This document shows, in pieces, positions 56,501-64,000 of a stretch of DNA of 64,000 nucleotides. Location of the stretch: positions 806,001 through 870,000 of the forward strand of contig JAGMWG010000002.1 in assembly GCA_020744225.1 (NCBI GenBank), in the 5' to 3' direction. Position 1 is the first letter of the stretch; every line of letters begins with the position of its first letter. The notes beneath the pieces are model-generated. The model was not told the origin of the DNA, did not search any database, and was given only the letters and a program-made list of their open reading frames with translations. The position numbers and the translations under genes are program-made. This DNA comes from Paraphoma chrysanthemicola (Eukaryota > Ascomycota > Dothideomycetes > Pleosporales > Phaeosphaeriaceae).

Positions 56501-58331
56501 CAATGTATGGCTGTGAGATGACCTTGCCACCCACCAATCGTAGCGTAACCGGCTTTTTCGAGTAGGGTGCGCTGAGCAGGATCGATGACACATACTGCGA
56601 CGACACATTGGCAGTCAGTTCGATATCGCCGGAGAAGCTTTCCGCGCCAAATCCGCTGCAAGCTGAGATGCGCAGTGGAAGACTGCCATCCTTTTCTTGA
56701 TAGTCAACTTCGATACCCATTGTGCGAAGAGACTTGACGAGTGGCCCAATGGGTCTCTCCTTCATGCGCGCGTTTCCGGTGACGATGGTGGAGGTCACTC
56801 CGTCTTGTGGCTGACACAGAGCAGTGACTGAGGTCAAGAATCGAGCAGCTGTGCCTGCGTTTCCGAGGTACAACTCATTGCTTGTGGCTTTCAGCTGGCC
56901 ACCATTTCCTGTGACGACGAGCTCCTTGCCGTCATTTTCCCAGGAGAAGCTAGCACCCTGCATCTTTGCGAGCGCATCCAGCATGACCTGTGTGTCGTCC
57001 GAATGGAGGAGATTGGTAATACGGCAAGAGCCTGTTCCAAGGGCAGCCAAGACAAGCACTCTGTTGGAAATGCTCTTTGAGCCAGGAGGCGTGCATGTCA
57101 CATTAAGGTCTGATGGCACACCAGGGTGTACGGAAATGCTTGGCGAAAGGATGATCTTGATGTCGCGATCTGCAACCGAGCTTGCTCTCTTCTCGTAGGT
57201 CCTGCCAATTCCTGATAGTAGTACGATTTTCTTGATCGAGCCTGCGTTCTTCTTATCGACTGCCATGATTTTGATGAGTTCATCAACCGGGCAGTGCTTG
57301 TTCGCTGATCGCCTCCGTACAGTCTTGTCCGCGAGCGATGTAGGCAGGCCGTAGCTGGCGATGCACTTGGACAGGCGCGCAACCGCTGACGGGTCCAGCA
57401 CGCCCAGGTAACGCGCCAGTTCTGCTTCCTTGACCATACCGATTGCGACACACTCTCCGTGAAGGATCTGGGGCGTGAGGATCGCTTCGAACGCATGCCC
57501 GATGGAGTGACCAAAATTCAGCAGATTGCGCAGGCCTCCTTCGCGCTCGTCTGCCGAGACGACCTCTGCCTTTACGCGCACAGAGCCCAGAACGATCCTC
57601 TTCAGGATGCTGGCTATACTGTCGAAGTTCCTGCGCCCATCCACAGCCTTCTGATCTATCGCTGCTAATATGGTGTCGGCGTTGCCCTCCAACGTTGTGA
57701 ACTCTTCCTCGTCCCAAATGGCGGCAGTCTTCACCACTTCAGCCATGCCGTTGATGATCTCGCGCTTCGGCAGGGACGCCAAGAATTGCAAGTCGATGTA
57801 TATCCTCTCCGGCTGCCAGAATGCGCCTACCAGGTTCTTACCGGCAGGCACATCAATGGCTGTCTTGCCACCAATACTCGAGTCGACCATGGCAAGCAAG
57901 GTCGTGGGTACGTTCACGAACTTGATACCGCGCATGTAGGTCGCAGCGACATATCCGATCATGTCGCCGATGACCCCACCGCCGAGTGCTATTATGATGG
58001 TGTCGCGCGTGCATCCTTGCGACAGCAACCAATCTTCTACGGCCGATTTTGTGGTTCGCGACTTGGATGTCTCGCCAGGCGGTATCGTGTACGTGAGAAG
58101 TCGCGGGGGAGAGGCGACCGAAGAAACAGCGGCGGCGAAGGAGCGCTCGAAGGCGGGAATGTAGAGCGGGCCGATGTTTGTATCGGAGATGAGGACGTAG
58201 GTCGACGAGGGAATGTTCTTGATCAGATCCTCCGCTATGTAACTTTCCCACAGTCCATAGTCGACGACAATGGAGTCCTTGCCCAGGATCTTGACCTTGG
58301 TGGGCTCTGCCTTTACGCCGTTGGTGGCCAT
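53568..58331 (-). CDS. aro1: Pentafunctional AROM polypeptide
   Basis: 1587 residues in one exon, the usual AROM length, catalysing the five central steps of the shikimate pathway from DAHP to EPSP in the cytosol. Domains in order: 3-dehydroquinate synthase (1-~390; GGGVIGDMIGYVAA, DSSIGGKTAIDVPAGKNLVG); EPSP synthase (~405-840; PPGSKSISNR near 413, GNAGTAARFLT, ASSATYPLA); shikimate kinase (~865-1050; Walker A GMRGAGKTT near 877, then DLDTALE); type I dehydroquinase (~1060-1290; ASHHDPKGQ with the catalytic His, TVIKLVG with the Schiff-base Lys); shikimate dehydrogenase (~1300-1587; FGSPVSQSPSPRLHN, GALNTIV, GRNTD, GGGGTSRAAI). Every key motif is present, so all five activities should work. 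The lack of introns across 4.76 kb is notable but not unusual. Essential for aromatic amino acids and the target pathway of glyphosate-type inhibitors. Confidence 0.97.
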   Translation of the reverse strand: MATNGVKAEPTKVKILGKDSIVVDYGLWESYIAEDLIKNIPSSTYVLISDTNIGPLYIPAFERSFAAAVSSVASPPRLLTYTIPPGETSKSRTTKSAVEDWLLSQGCTRDTIIIALGGGVIGDMIGYVAATYMRGIKFVNVPTTLLAMVDSSIGGKTAIDVPAGKNLVGAFWQPERIYIDLQFLASLPKREIINGMAEVVKTAAIWDEEEFTTLEGNADTILAAIDQKAVDGRRNFDSIASILKRIVLGSVRVKAEVVSADEREGGLRNLLNFGHSIGHAFEAILTPQILHGECVAIGMVKEAELARYLGVLDPSAVARLSKCIASYGLPTSLADKTVRRRSANKHCPVDELIKIMAVDKKNAGSIKKIVLLSGIGRTYEKRASSVADRDIKIILSPSISVHPGVPSDLNVTCTPPGSKSISNRVLVLAALGTGSCRITNLLHSDDTQVMLDALAKMQGASFSWENDGKELVVTGNGGQLKATSNELYLGNAGTAARFLTSVTALCQPQDGVTSTIVTGNARMKERPIGPLVKSLRTMGIEVDYQEKDGSLPLRISACSGFGAESFSGDIELTANVSSQYVSSILLSAPYSKKPVTLRLVGGKVISQPYIDMTIAMMAAFGVQVERDQSDPNTYHIPNKPYTNPSEYVVESDASSATYPLAIAAITGTTCTVPNIGSSSLQGDARFAIEVLRPMGCKVEQTKTSTTVTGPPRGELKAVKEIDMEPMTDAFLTASVLAAVCSSNGTSTTTRIYGIANQRVKECNRIQAMEDELAKFGITCRQFDDGIEVDGRAYQLGAPQAGIHCYDDHRVAMSFGVLALVAPDSVLILEKDCTGKTWPGYWDILNQQFKAELSGVELAEHAIANKLASQSQQKSIFIIGMRGAGKTTAGGWAARALGWPLIDLDTALEEHMSMTIPDIIKTSGWDGFRKAELEMLETTMKEKPTGYIFACGGGIVETPQARSMFINYQKAGGIVLLVSRDINKVVEFLQIDKTRPAYVEDMMGVWLRRKPWYVECSNYRFHSQATGSKALAHTQTEIGRFLNIITGKTSALKTIKKKKQSFFVCLSAPNLQPCIADLPEIVIGADAVELRVDLLDDPEGSEGLPGPEFVIEQLTILRNVVTIPVIFTLRTQAQGGKFPDTAFEEARALYQTAIRLGCEFVDLEMTMPEDILHEVSETRGFSEIIASHHDPKGQLSWKDGSWMKYYNRALQYGTVIKLVGVAKTLQDNFALADFKTWAESAHPIPLIAINMGEHGKLSRILNGFMTPVSHPLLPSATAPGQLSAAEIRRGLSLMGEIPTKKFCIFGSPVSQSPSPRLHNRLFRETGLPHVYSLHETTDASSIQDVIRSPDFGGASVTIPLKQDVRPFIDGTGPEVEAIGALNTIVPETAIDKSTGKEVTRLVGRNTDYLGMILILRNTGAHGVGSGLVVGGGGTSRAAIYALKEMGYGPIYLLGRNQEKIEALKSAFPASYNLRVIMSPSDIAHLESIPTVAIGTIPADQPIADNIRETLCEMFEKAKGVKTERGEERILLEMAYKPPVTALIQLAQDAGWNAVNGLEVLVGQGVHQFEYWTGVKPLYAVARVSFAML

Positions 58332-59071
58332 GGTGGGCTATGACTGTCCCAAGAAATCTGCGATGCGCCTCCAATTGCAGCGTCTGGGCAGTATAAAAGG
58401 AAGACGAAAGTGTGATTGGTAAGTAAGCCTAAACACCTCAGCACATCATGTGAGAAAAGAACGGCGAGGGTCTTTGTGCGGGTGTTTTGTCTTTGGTGAG
58501 GGCTGCCTCAATAAACTAAATGCGGGCGGTCAACTTCAGCTGCCTCCGATCGGACCTTGCAGCTGGGCTTGCCAAGCGCGCCCATAATCCCCGAATTGAA
58601 CCCCGCCAGTCCGGCTCCCATCTGCAGGGTCTTGCACGAACGCCCTATCTTTGGGCTGCTGTTAGGGACTGTCTGGCTGAGCTGAGTCGTGGGTAACTTT
58701 GCTATTATGGATTTGATGGATGATGTTAGCAGGCGGCGACGTCATCGCAATTGCCGAGGTCGCTGCTCCCACAATTCTATTTCGTATTAGACCAGCTAAT
58801 CCACCAGCTACTGCAACCATAACATGCACACTGATGAGGCGTTCTTCTGTTTGCTGCAACGATTAAGAACGATGACCGCGGCCCATCAAACCTGAATAAG
58901 GGACTTTAGGCGTCGGTCAGGTAAGCTTACCGTGGTAGGTTCTCACCGCTCCAGCTCAACTCCTGAGGGATCTCGCCTCATGCCTGATGAGTCAGACATT
59001 AACTTGGCCGTGCGGAAAGGCTTCTCTACATTTTTCCTGCATGTTTCTCTAATTTATGAGCAATCAAAGTG
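58332..59071. other. Divergent promoter region of AROM and pyroglutamyl peptidase
   Basis: 740 bp between two diverging genes with no coding signal. It contains a TATAAAA-like stretch at 58391-58398, 60 bp from the AROM start, and a TGACTCA-like half (ATGAGTCAGACA) at 58987. TGA(C/G)TCA is the core of Gcn4/CpcA sites that control amino-acid biosynthesis genes, but the distance (~650 bp from AROM) makes the assignment weak. Confidence 0.35.
58986..58993. promoter_or_regulatory. Candidate Gcn4/CpcA-type site (TGAGTCA)
   Basis: TGAGTCA occurs in the region shared by AROM and the peptidase gene. CpcA/Gcn4 induces shikimate-pathway genes under amino-acid starvation in fungi. A single 7-bp match, far from the AROM start; low confidence. 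Confidence 0.3.
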
Positions 59072-59848
59072 ATGTCGCGCGATAGATCGGTCAGAGTGCT
59101 GGTGACCGGCTTTGGTGTCAGGACTCCCGCTAACTTAATCGCATGAGCGCAAGCTGACCGACATCAGCCATTCCAAGATATCACTACAAACCCTTCATGG
59201 GAGATAGCACGTCGTCTATCGAGTTCAATAGTTGGCAGTAACGGCGAATATCTTGAGATAATCGTGCCACCATCTGCAACACGAGTAGCATACCACAAGA
59301 CACTCAAGGACCTACCTCAGCTGCTTGAGGAACACGTACCTGACCTCATCGTGCACATTGGCCTAGATGTAGAGAGCGCTCCTGGTACCTTCAACGTAGA
59401 AAGAAGCGCCCCGAAGGAAGGATATCACGACATCCCGGACGAGGAACGCAAGGTCTTCACGCGTCTAGACAACAGGAACACCTTTGGGAAAGCTTCAGAG
59501 TCCCTTGTAACCACGCTCGATATCGACGCCGCGACAGAATTGTGGCAGCAATCATGTTCTTCCTTGGTCTTATCGACATCTGCAGGTCCTCCACATCTTG
59601 GCTCAAGGCTGAAGGGTAAAGGCAAGCTCCAACGTGGGCGTCCGGTCGTGGTTCAAACCAGCGATGATGTCGGAACATATATTTGTGGCTTCCAGTACTA
59701 CACGACAATGTTGGAGATGCAGAAGAGAACGAAGAAGCGAGATGTGGTCTTCTTGCACGTGCCACAATTGGAGGGAGAGGCCCAGATAACGATTGGGGTC
59801 AGGGTCACAGAGGAGCTGATCAAGGCCCTGGCAGCGGTCCGCGTGTAG
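59072..59848 (+). CDS. Pyroglutamyl peptidase I-like (peptidase C15)
   Basis: Removes N-terminal pyroglutamate from peptides, in the cytosol. A short first exon 59072-59116 (MSRDRSVRVLVTGFG) is joined to 59168-59848 (starting PFQDITTNPSWEIARRL) by a 51-nt intron, giving 241 residues and restoring the family signature VLVTGFGPF...NPSW. An ATG-only reading would start at about 59290 or later and lose this essential region. The nucleophilic Cys lies in GTYICGFQYY and the His in VVFLHVP; an Asp/Glu-rich stretch (HIGLDVES) corresponds to the first half of the active site. The donor GTCAGG is not ideal, so the exact splice site is slightly uncertain. Slightly longer than bacterial C15 enzymes (~215). 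Confidence 0.82.
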
Positions 59849-61643
59849 GATGTACTGACTGTACATCTGCCGAACGGGACACTAGATGGGTGGCCATAGC
59901 TTGAATTTTGCTTTAGGATGGCTGCGATGCGATTGGCAGTGGCAGTGGTCGACCCAACATGGGCGCCGAGAGGTGGTGGTGGAGCACGGGTGGAAGGGGT
60001 ACCACGTGGAATCGCTGCATCGCCCAGCTTCCTGGGAGGAGCTGTCCGGTCGAACGGTGAACTAGCCACTATGTCTCGTCAATCGTTCCCTGATCAGTCG
60101 CCATGCGACGGCGCATCCTGAGCCAAGTCTACCGATGTTTGTTGATATCAGGCACATTGCTTGGAGAAGTCGACTCAACATCACGGCCGCGGAGAGATAG
60201 GCGTCTGGTGTTTACGATCTGATAATCCTGTTCGCTTGTGGTTGTTGGGCAGAGTGCAAGTGAGAGATCACGACAGTTCTGGTTGATGGAGGAAGGAGTG
60301 TTGGCTGATTAAGCGCTTGGCATTGGTTCCTCTCTAGCCTCACAGGAGCTGCCTGTGCGACCACAACTCCAGCATCCTTAACTCAATCATGAAACCCCCG
60401 GTAGCTGGGAACCCCGATCCTGGGAAACATAGGCATCCTCAGCGCATGGACGCTTCCGTCTGTCCGACTTGCATCATGTCAAATTGCAGTCCGACTGTTG
60501 CAGGTTGTAGGCCCGAAAAACATCGAAACTCCAACGAGATGAAGCTCAGGACAAGACGGTTGTCGCGGCATTTGCTCTGAAGGCCCGGTACACGCTCAAG
60601 CTCCTGCTCAACGTGCTGCACAGCTGGCTCGGCTACTTGGTACAATGCGACGTTCCAAGTCTTGGCACATTCGGCATGCCAGCTGCGCCTCATGCTGAGC
60701 CAGTTCCATATATCGATGTATAGCCTCATGGTAATGGGTCTGGGAACATGCAGATGCAGATCGAGTTATGCGCTGCATCGTCAAGCCAGCCACGGTGACA
60801 AGAACCGCCGGCCAAGATCGCTGACGTAAATCCAAGAACCTGGCACCCTTGGATCTCGCGACGACCAACGACAACAGCAGCGCCATGCGCACAACGCCAA
60901 AGCCGAAGCCAAGTACTTCTTGGGAACAAGACTTCTCAAATGCCGTGTCTTCCAGTCTCCTAGGATATAGTAGTCAGACTAAGCGGTTCCGATCTTGAGA
61001 GCATATCCAACCAAGAGCCCCTCTTCTTGGAAGCTTCTTCTCAAGACTTTGATGAATAGCGATCGGCAAGATCACGAAGCGCGCAAGCACGACAAGCAAA
61101 ATTGTCTGTTGATGCTTCGACTGGCATTGGCGACCACAAAGTCGAACAATCAATGTCAATTGCCAAAGAAGGTTCGAAACACAAGCAAGATTCGTGAGAC
61201 AGCAAAATATATTCTGTAGAACGACCAAATACAAAACGTCGTTGAGATATACGTCGTGCAGAAAGCGGGTCTCCTGCATCTCAACACGACAAGAGTCTGG
61301 AGTACCTGCATATGGTAAGAACGCCGTACCGTTCAGATACCACCGGCGGTATTAACGGACGACCGGATTATTGTGGACCTGAAGATGCGGTACAGCTGAG
61401 GGCTCACAAGGGCTCGCGTGCGGTACTGGGATTAGCGACGTCAACGGCGCCTTCCAAGAAACGATTGGCGTGGCACATCTCATTTACCCCGTGGGGTTGG
61501 CGTTCTTCCGCCATGTTGGATATGTATAAAGCTGAACACCCTCAGTGATCATCCAAACTTTGTTCAACGGCGATCGACTATATTCTTCCTTCTTTGTAAA
61601 CCGTCTCGACCTCGCTGTGCTTGAGCAGCCGTTATAAGCCACC
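59849..61643. other. Intergenic region, no intact gene seen
   Basis: 1.8 kb with no supportable gene. On the minus strand, 60440-60830 gives protein-like pieces in two frames (HYHEAIHRYMELAQHEAQLA, then CRMCQDLERRIVPSSR), perhaps a relic of a gene or a chance run; I cannot name it. The last ~130 bp are the MFS promoter. Confidence 0.4.
61525..61530 (+). promoter_or_regulatory. TATA box of the MFS permease gene
   Basis: TATAAA is 119 bp upstream of the ATG at 61644, with a pyrimidine-rich, AC-containing leader between. Confidence 0.4.
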
Positions 61644-63316
61644 ATGAACAGCCAGAGCAATAATGAACCCATCATGGTTCCAACAAAGCACGACGACAAG
61701 GACATTGACTCTGATGTCCCCGGCACACCGCCGATGCGAACTGAGGATGTCGAGAAGATCGGAACTTCTGCTTTAGTTGATGCTGAAACTGAGAGGAAGC
61801 TTTTAAGAAAGTTGGATATGCGGATCATACCCATGATTTGCTGGATATATTTGATGAATTTCATGGATCGAGGTATGAAGCGATCGGTTCTTACGGGGCG
61901 AGTGCGCTAATCTCGACAGTGAACATCGGCAACGCTCGCCTTTATCGGCTGGAAGCAGACCTGAACTTGACTGGAAACCAATACCAAATCGCTGTTTCCA
62001 TCCTCTTCGTGACTTATGTGGTATGTGCTTCGCTCCTTCCTCTATTGACTTGACCTGACAGGCGCCTAGATTTTCGAGACGCCATCCAACTTGATCATCA
62101 AGAAGATGCAGCCTGCTCGTTACCTTGCTGGCCTGGTATTCATCTGGGGTCTGGTCGCTACCTTTAGTGCCTTCGTCAACAACTTCGCATCTCTTGTTGC
62201 TTGCAGATTACTTCTAGGAATGTTTGAGGCTGGGTTGTTCCCCGGAGTCATTCTGTATCTCAGCATGTTTTACAACAAGCGAAATTTGGCACTCCGACAA
62301 GCGATGTTCTACGGAACAAGCGCCATCGCCGGTGCCCTTGGTGGTCTGGTGGCATATGCCATTGGAGAACTAGATGGTGCGGGTGGCTGGAGTGGGTAAG
62401 TCGGCCTTTTTGGACACACGGAGATCTGAACTAACCACCAAAAAGCTGGCGCTGGATCATAGCCATCAATGGTATTCCCACGGTCTTGACCGCTTTCGTC
62501 ACGCCTTTTGTGTTGCCGAATAGTCCCGAGACGGCAAAGTTCCTCAGCGAAGATGACCGACGCAATCTCATCGCCCTACGATCAGCCGAAATTGGCCAAA
62601 CAAGATCAGCGCAAGAAATGAGTAAAAAAGATGTCATGGAAGGCGTCAAAGACTGGAAGACATACACATACGCTATCGCACAGTTTGTTGGCCTCGGCAT
62701 GCTCTACAGCTTTAGCGTCTTCCTGCCTACCATCATCAGCGGCATGGGCGGCGATTGGACCCCACAGATCGTCCAGGCACTTACGATCCCCGTCTACTTT
62801 GCTGGATTCATTTCTTACATAATTTGCGCCTTCTACAGCGACAAGATTCAACAGAAGGGCATCTTCTGTATCGGAGGCCTGACAGTCAGTATGCTTGGCT
62901 ACATCTTCTTAATCATCAACAAAGGGCTTGTCGTAAGCTATATCGGCACATTCATTGTCGCGCTGGGGCTCTGGGTTGCTACTGGCGCCGCGTTCACATG
63001 GATCAACAACAACAATCCTCGATATGGTAAACGTGCATACGCCAGCGGCATGCAAATCACCATCGGCAACATATCAGGCGTCGCATCTCCCTTCTTGTAC
63101 TCGGCTAATATGGCGCCTACCTTCTTCGCTGGCTATGGAGCGACCATCGGACTTTTGTCCCTGGGTATTGTCTTGTACATTGCGCTCCACGTCTTCTTCC
63201 GAATGGAGAACAAGAAGAAGCGAGAGGGCAAGTATGACTACTTGATGGAGGGCAAGACGGAAGAGGAGATTGCGGAGATGGGTGAGAAGAATCCGAGGTA
63301 CATGTATACTATTTGA
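61644..63316 (+). CDS. MFS permease, allantoate/anion:cation symporter (Dal5-like)
   Basis: Plasma-membrane proton-coupled importer. Four exons, 61644-61872, 61920-62020, 62070-62395 and 62446-63316, join in frame to 508 residues, a normal length. The first helix starts IIPMICWIYLMNFMDRVNIGNAR, the signature of the anion:cation symporter (ACS) family. Also present: IFETPSNLIIKKMQPARYL, CRLLLGMFEAGLFPGVILYL, FYGTSAIAGALGGLVAYAI, the central loop with PETAKFLSEDD, and NISGVASPFLY in the late helices; about 12 helices in all. The cytosolic tail is charged (GKTEEEIAEMGEKNPRYMYT). Fungal members carry allantoate, nicotinic acid, pantothenate, biotin precursors or tartrate; the substrate here is open. 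Introns are 47-50 nt. Confidence 0.9.
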
Positions 63317-63637
63317 GTTTGGCCTTGCGGGGTCGATAGGTGAAGCAGATCAGTCTACCTTGAGCTTCGTAGTTGCAATTTAAGAAGATAGTATACTTCT
63401 CATAACACATTCTATTGATACCCGTACTGTTTGAGCCCAGATCAGCATCATTTCGCATCGTTCACACGCCAAGGTAATGTGTCGCATGTACCGGGCGAGG
63501 GAATGTATCTAGCACGTGCAAGCCAACCCCAATTTGGCCTAGCTCGATTTGACGTCAGCGCACAGCAACTTTCGCTAGCGCTGCTGCACGGGTACGACTC
63601 TATCGCAACAACAATTTGTCGATCAACTCCGCAACGC
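63317..63637. other. Intergenic region between MFS permease and F-box gene
   Basis: About 320 bp containing the permease 3' end and presumably the F-box gene promoter. No distinct motif recognised. Confidence 0.4.
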
Positions 63638-64000
63638 ATGCCCAGTATCTCATTTGCCGGAGCTAAGAAGCGCAAGACTAGACATCCCGGTTACACCTTC
63701 AGGATGTCACGATCAGCACCTGGCAGCACACAGCTTGCGTTAGCTAATCATGGGCTCCTTTCGCTTGTCGATGAGCTGCTTCTGAACATTATCGACTTCA
63801 TCGACAGCCATAAAGCTCTATGTCAGCTCGCAGCGACATGTATGCGCTTTCAGGGACTAGTTGAGCCGTATGTTTGGCGGAACTTGCTGGTTCTCAAAGG
63901 GTCACATGCATTACAAATCGCAAGAGCCCTGGACAGCCGCGAAGAGAGGATTGAGTACATTCAAAACATGTCCATCCGGTACGAAGATGATCATCGGAGC
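63638..64000 (+). CDS. F-box protein, 5' part (runs off the window)
   Basis: Open to the end of the window (121 codons). From the ATG at 63638 it begins MPSISFAGAKKRKTRHPGYT, a basic stretch; a second in-frame ATG at 63704 begins MSRSAPGSTQ. The F-box follows: LLSLVDELLLNIIDFIDSHK, then LCQLAATCMRFQGLVEPYVW, the usual Leu/Pro-poor fungal type that binds Skp1. The region after it would hold the substrate-binding part, not visible here. Which ATG is used cannot be decided. Confidence 0.75.
   Translation, partial: MPSISFAGAKKRKTRHPGYTFRMSRSAPGSTQLALANHGLLSLVDELLLNIIDFIDSHKALCQLAATCMRFQGLVEPYVWRNLLVLKGSHALQIARALDSREERIEYIQNMSIRYEDDHRS

Noticed and set aside
57283..58374. Alternative frames overlapping the AROM 5' end
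   Set aside because: Shadows of the dehydroquinate synthase domain, which carries all expected motifs in its own frame.
60439..60892. Minus-strand protein-like pieces
   Set aside because: Pieces lie in different frames without splice signals; no family recognised.

Overview
This window comes from a filamentous ascomycete. The genes carry 45-120 nt spliceosomal introns with GT-AG borders, and the families are typical of Pezizomycotina: Zn(II)2Cys6 and bZIP regulators, a HET-domain protein, F-box proteins and a pentafunctional AROM. There is also an AT-rich block mutated in the manner of repeat-induced point mutation (RIP). A Dothideomycete (Mycosphaerellales-like) host is my inference from the mix of AT-rich islands and gene-dense blocks; no marker gene in the window proves it.

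Layout. 1-3910 is an AT-rich island holding a RIP-destroyed Ty3/gypsy chromovirus, and its edge cuts off the 3' end of a zinc-cluster regulator. 4.0-9.0 kb holds that regulator, a divergent flavin amine oxidase and a proline-rich membrane protein. 9.0-19.2 kb is gene-poor: an F-box/ankyrin gene flanked by two diverged copies of a ~1 kb repeat, a 75-residue spliced protein, and a bZIP regulator. 19.2-21.3 kb is a six-exon GH13 alpha-glucosidase.

21.9-33.6 kb is the most striking part. A family 4-like glycosyltransferase gene has been split by a ~10.2 kb Helitron2/Helentron-type rolling-circle element (22483-32679). Removing the element rejoins the two halves in frame (510 codons, with one extra nonsense codon). 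The element keeps asymmetric terminal inverted repeats, a 3' hairpin and one continuous ~6 kb Rep/helicase reading frame that is broken only by stop codons. Its 5' third is filled with small repeats and palindromes.

35-64 kb is ordinary gene-rich chromosome. In order it holds a zinc alcohol dehydrogenase, a four-exon mitochondrial B12D/MLRQ-like small protein, a HET-domain gene, a secreted M14 carboxypeptidase, two uncharacterised proteins, NADP-isocitrate dehydrogenase with two possible starts, a 972-residue disordered S/T-P protein, a Ser-rich protein, AROM, pyroglutamyl peptidase, an MFS permease, and an F-box gene running off the end.

The core-metabolism genes (IDH, AROM, peptidase, permease) look intact. 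Decay is concentrated in the first 38 kb. The evidence is reading frames, splice sites and motif recognition by eye; no database search was possible.
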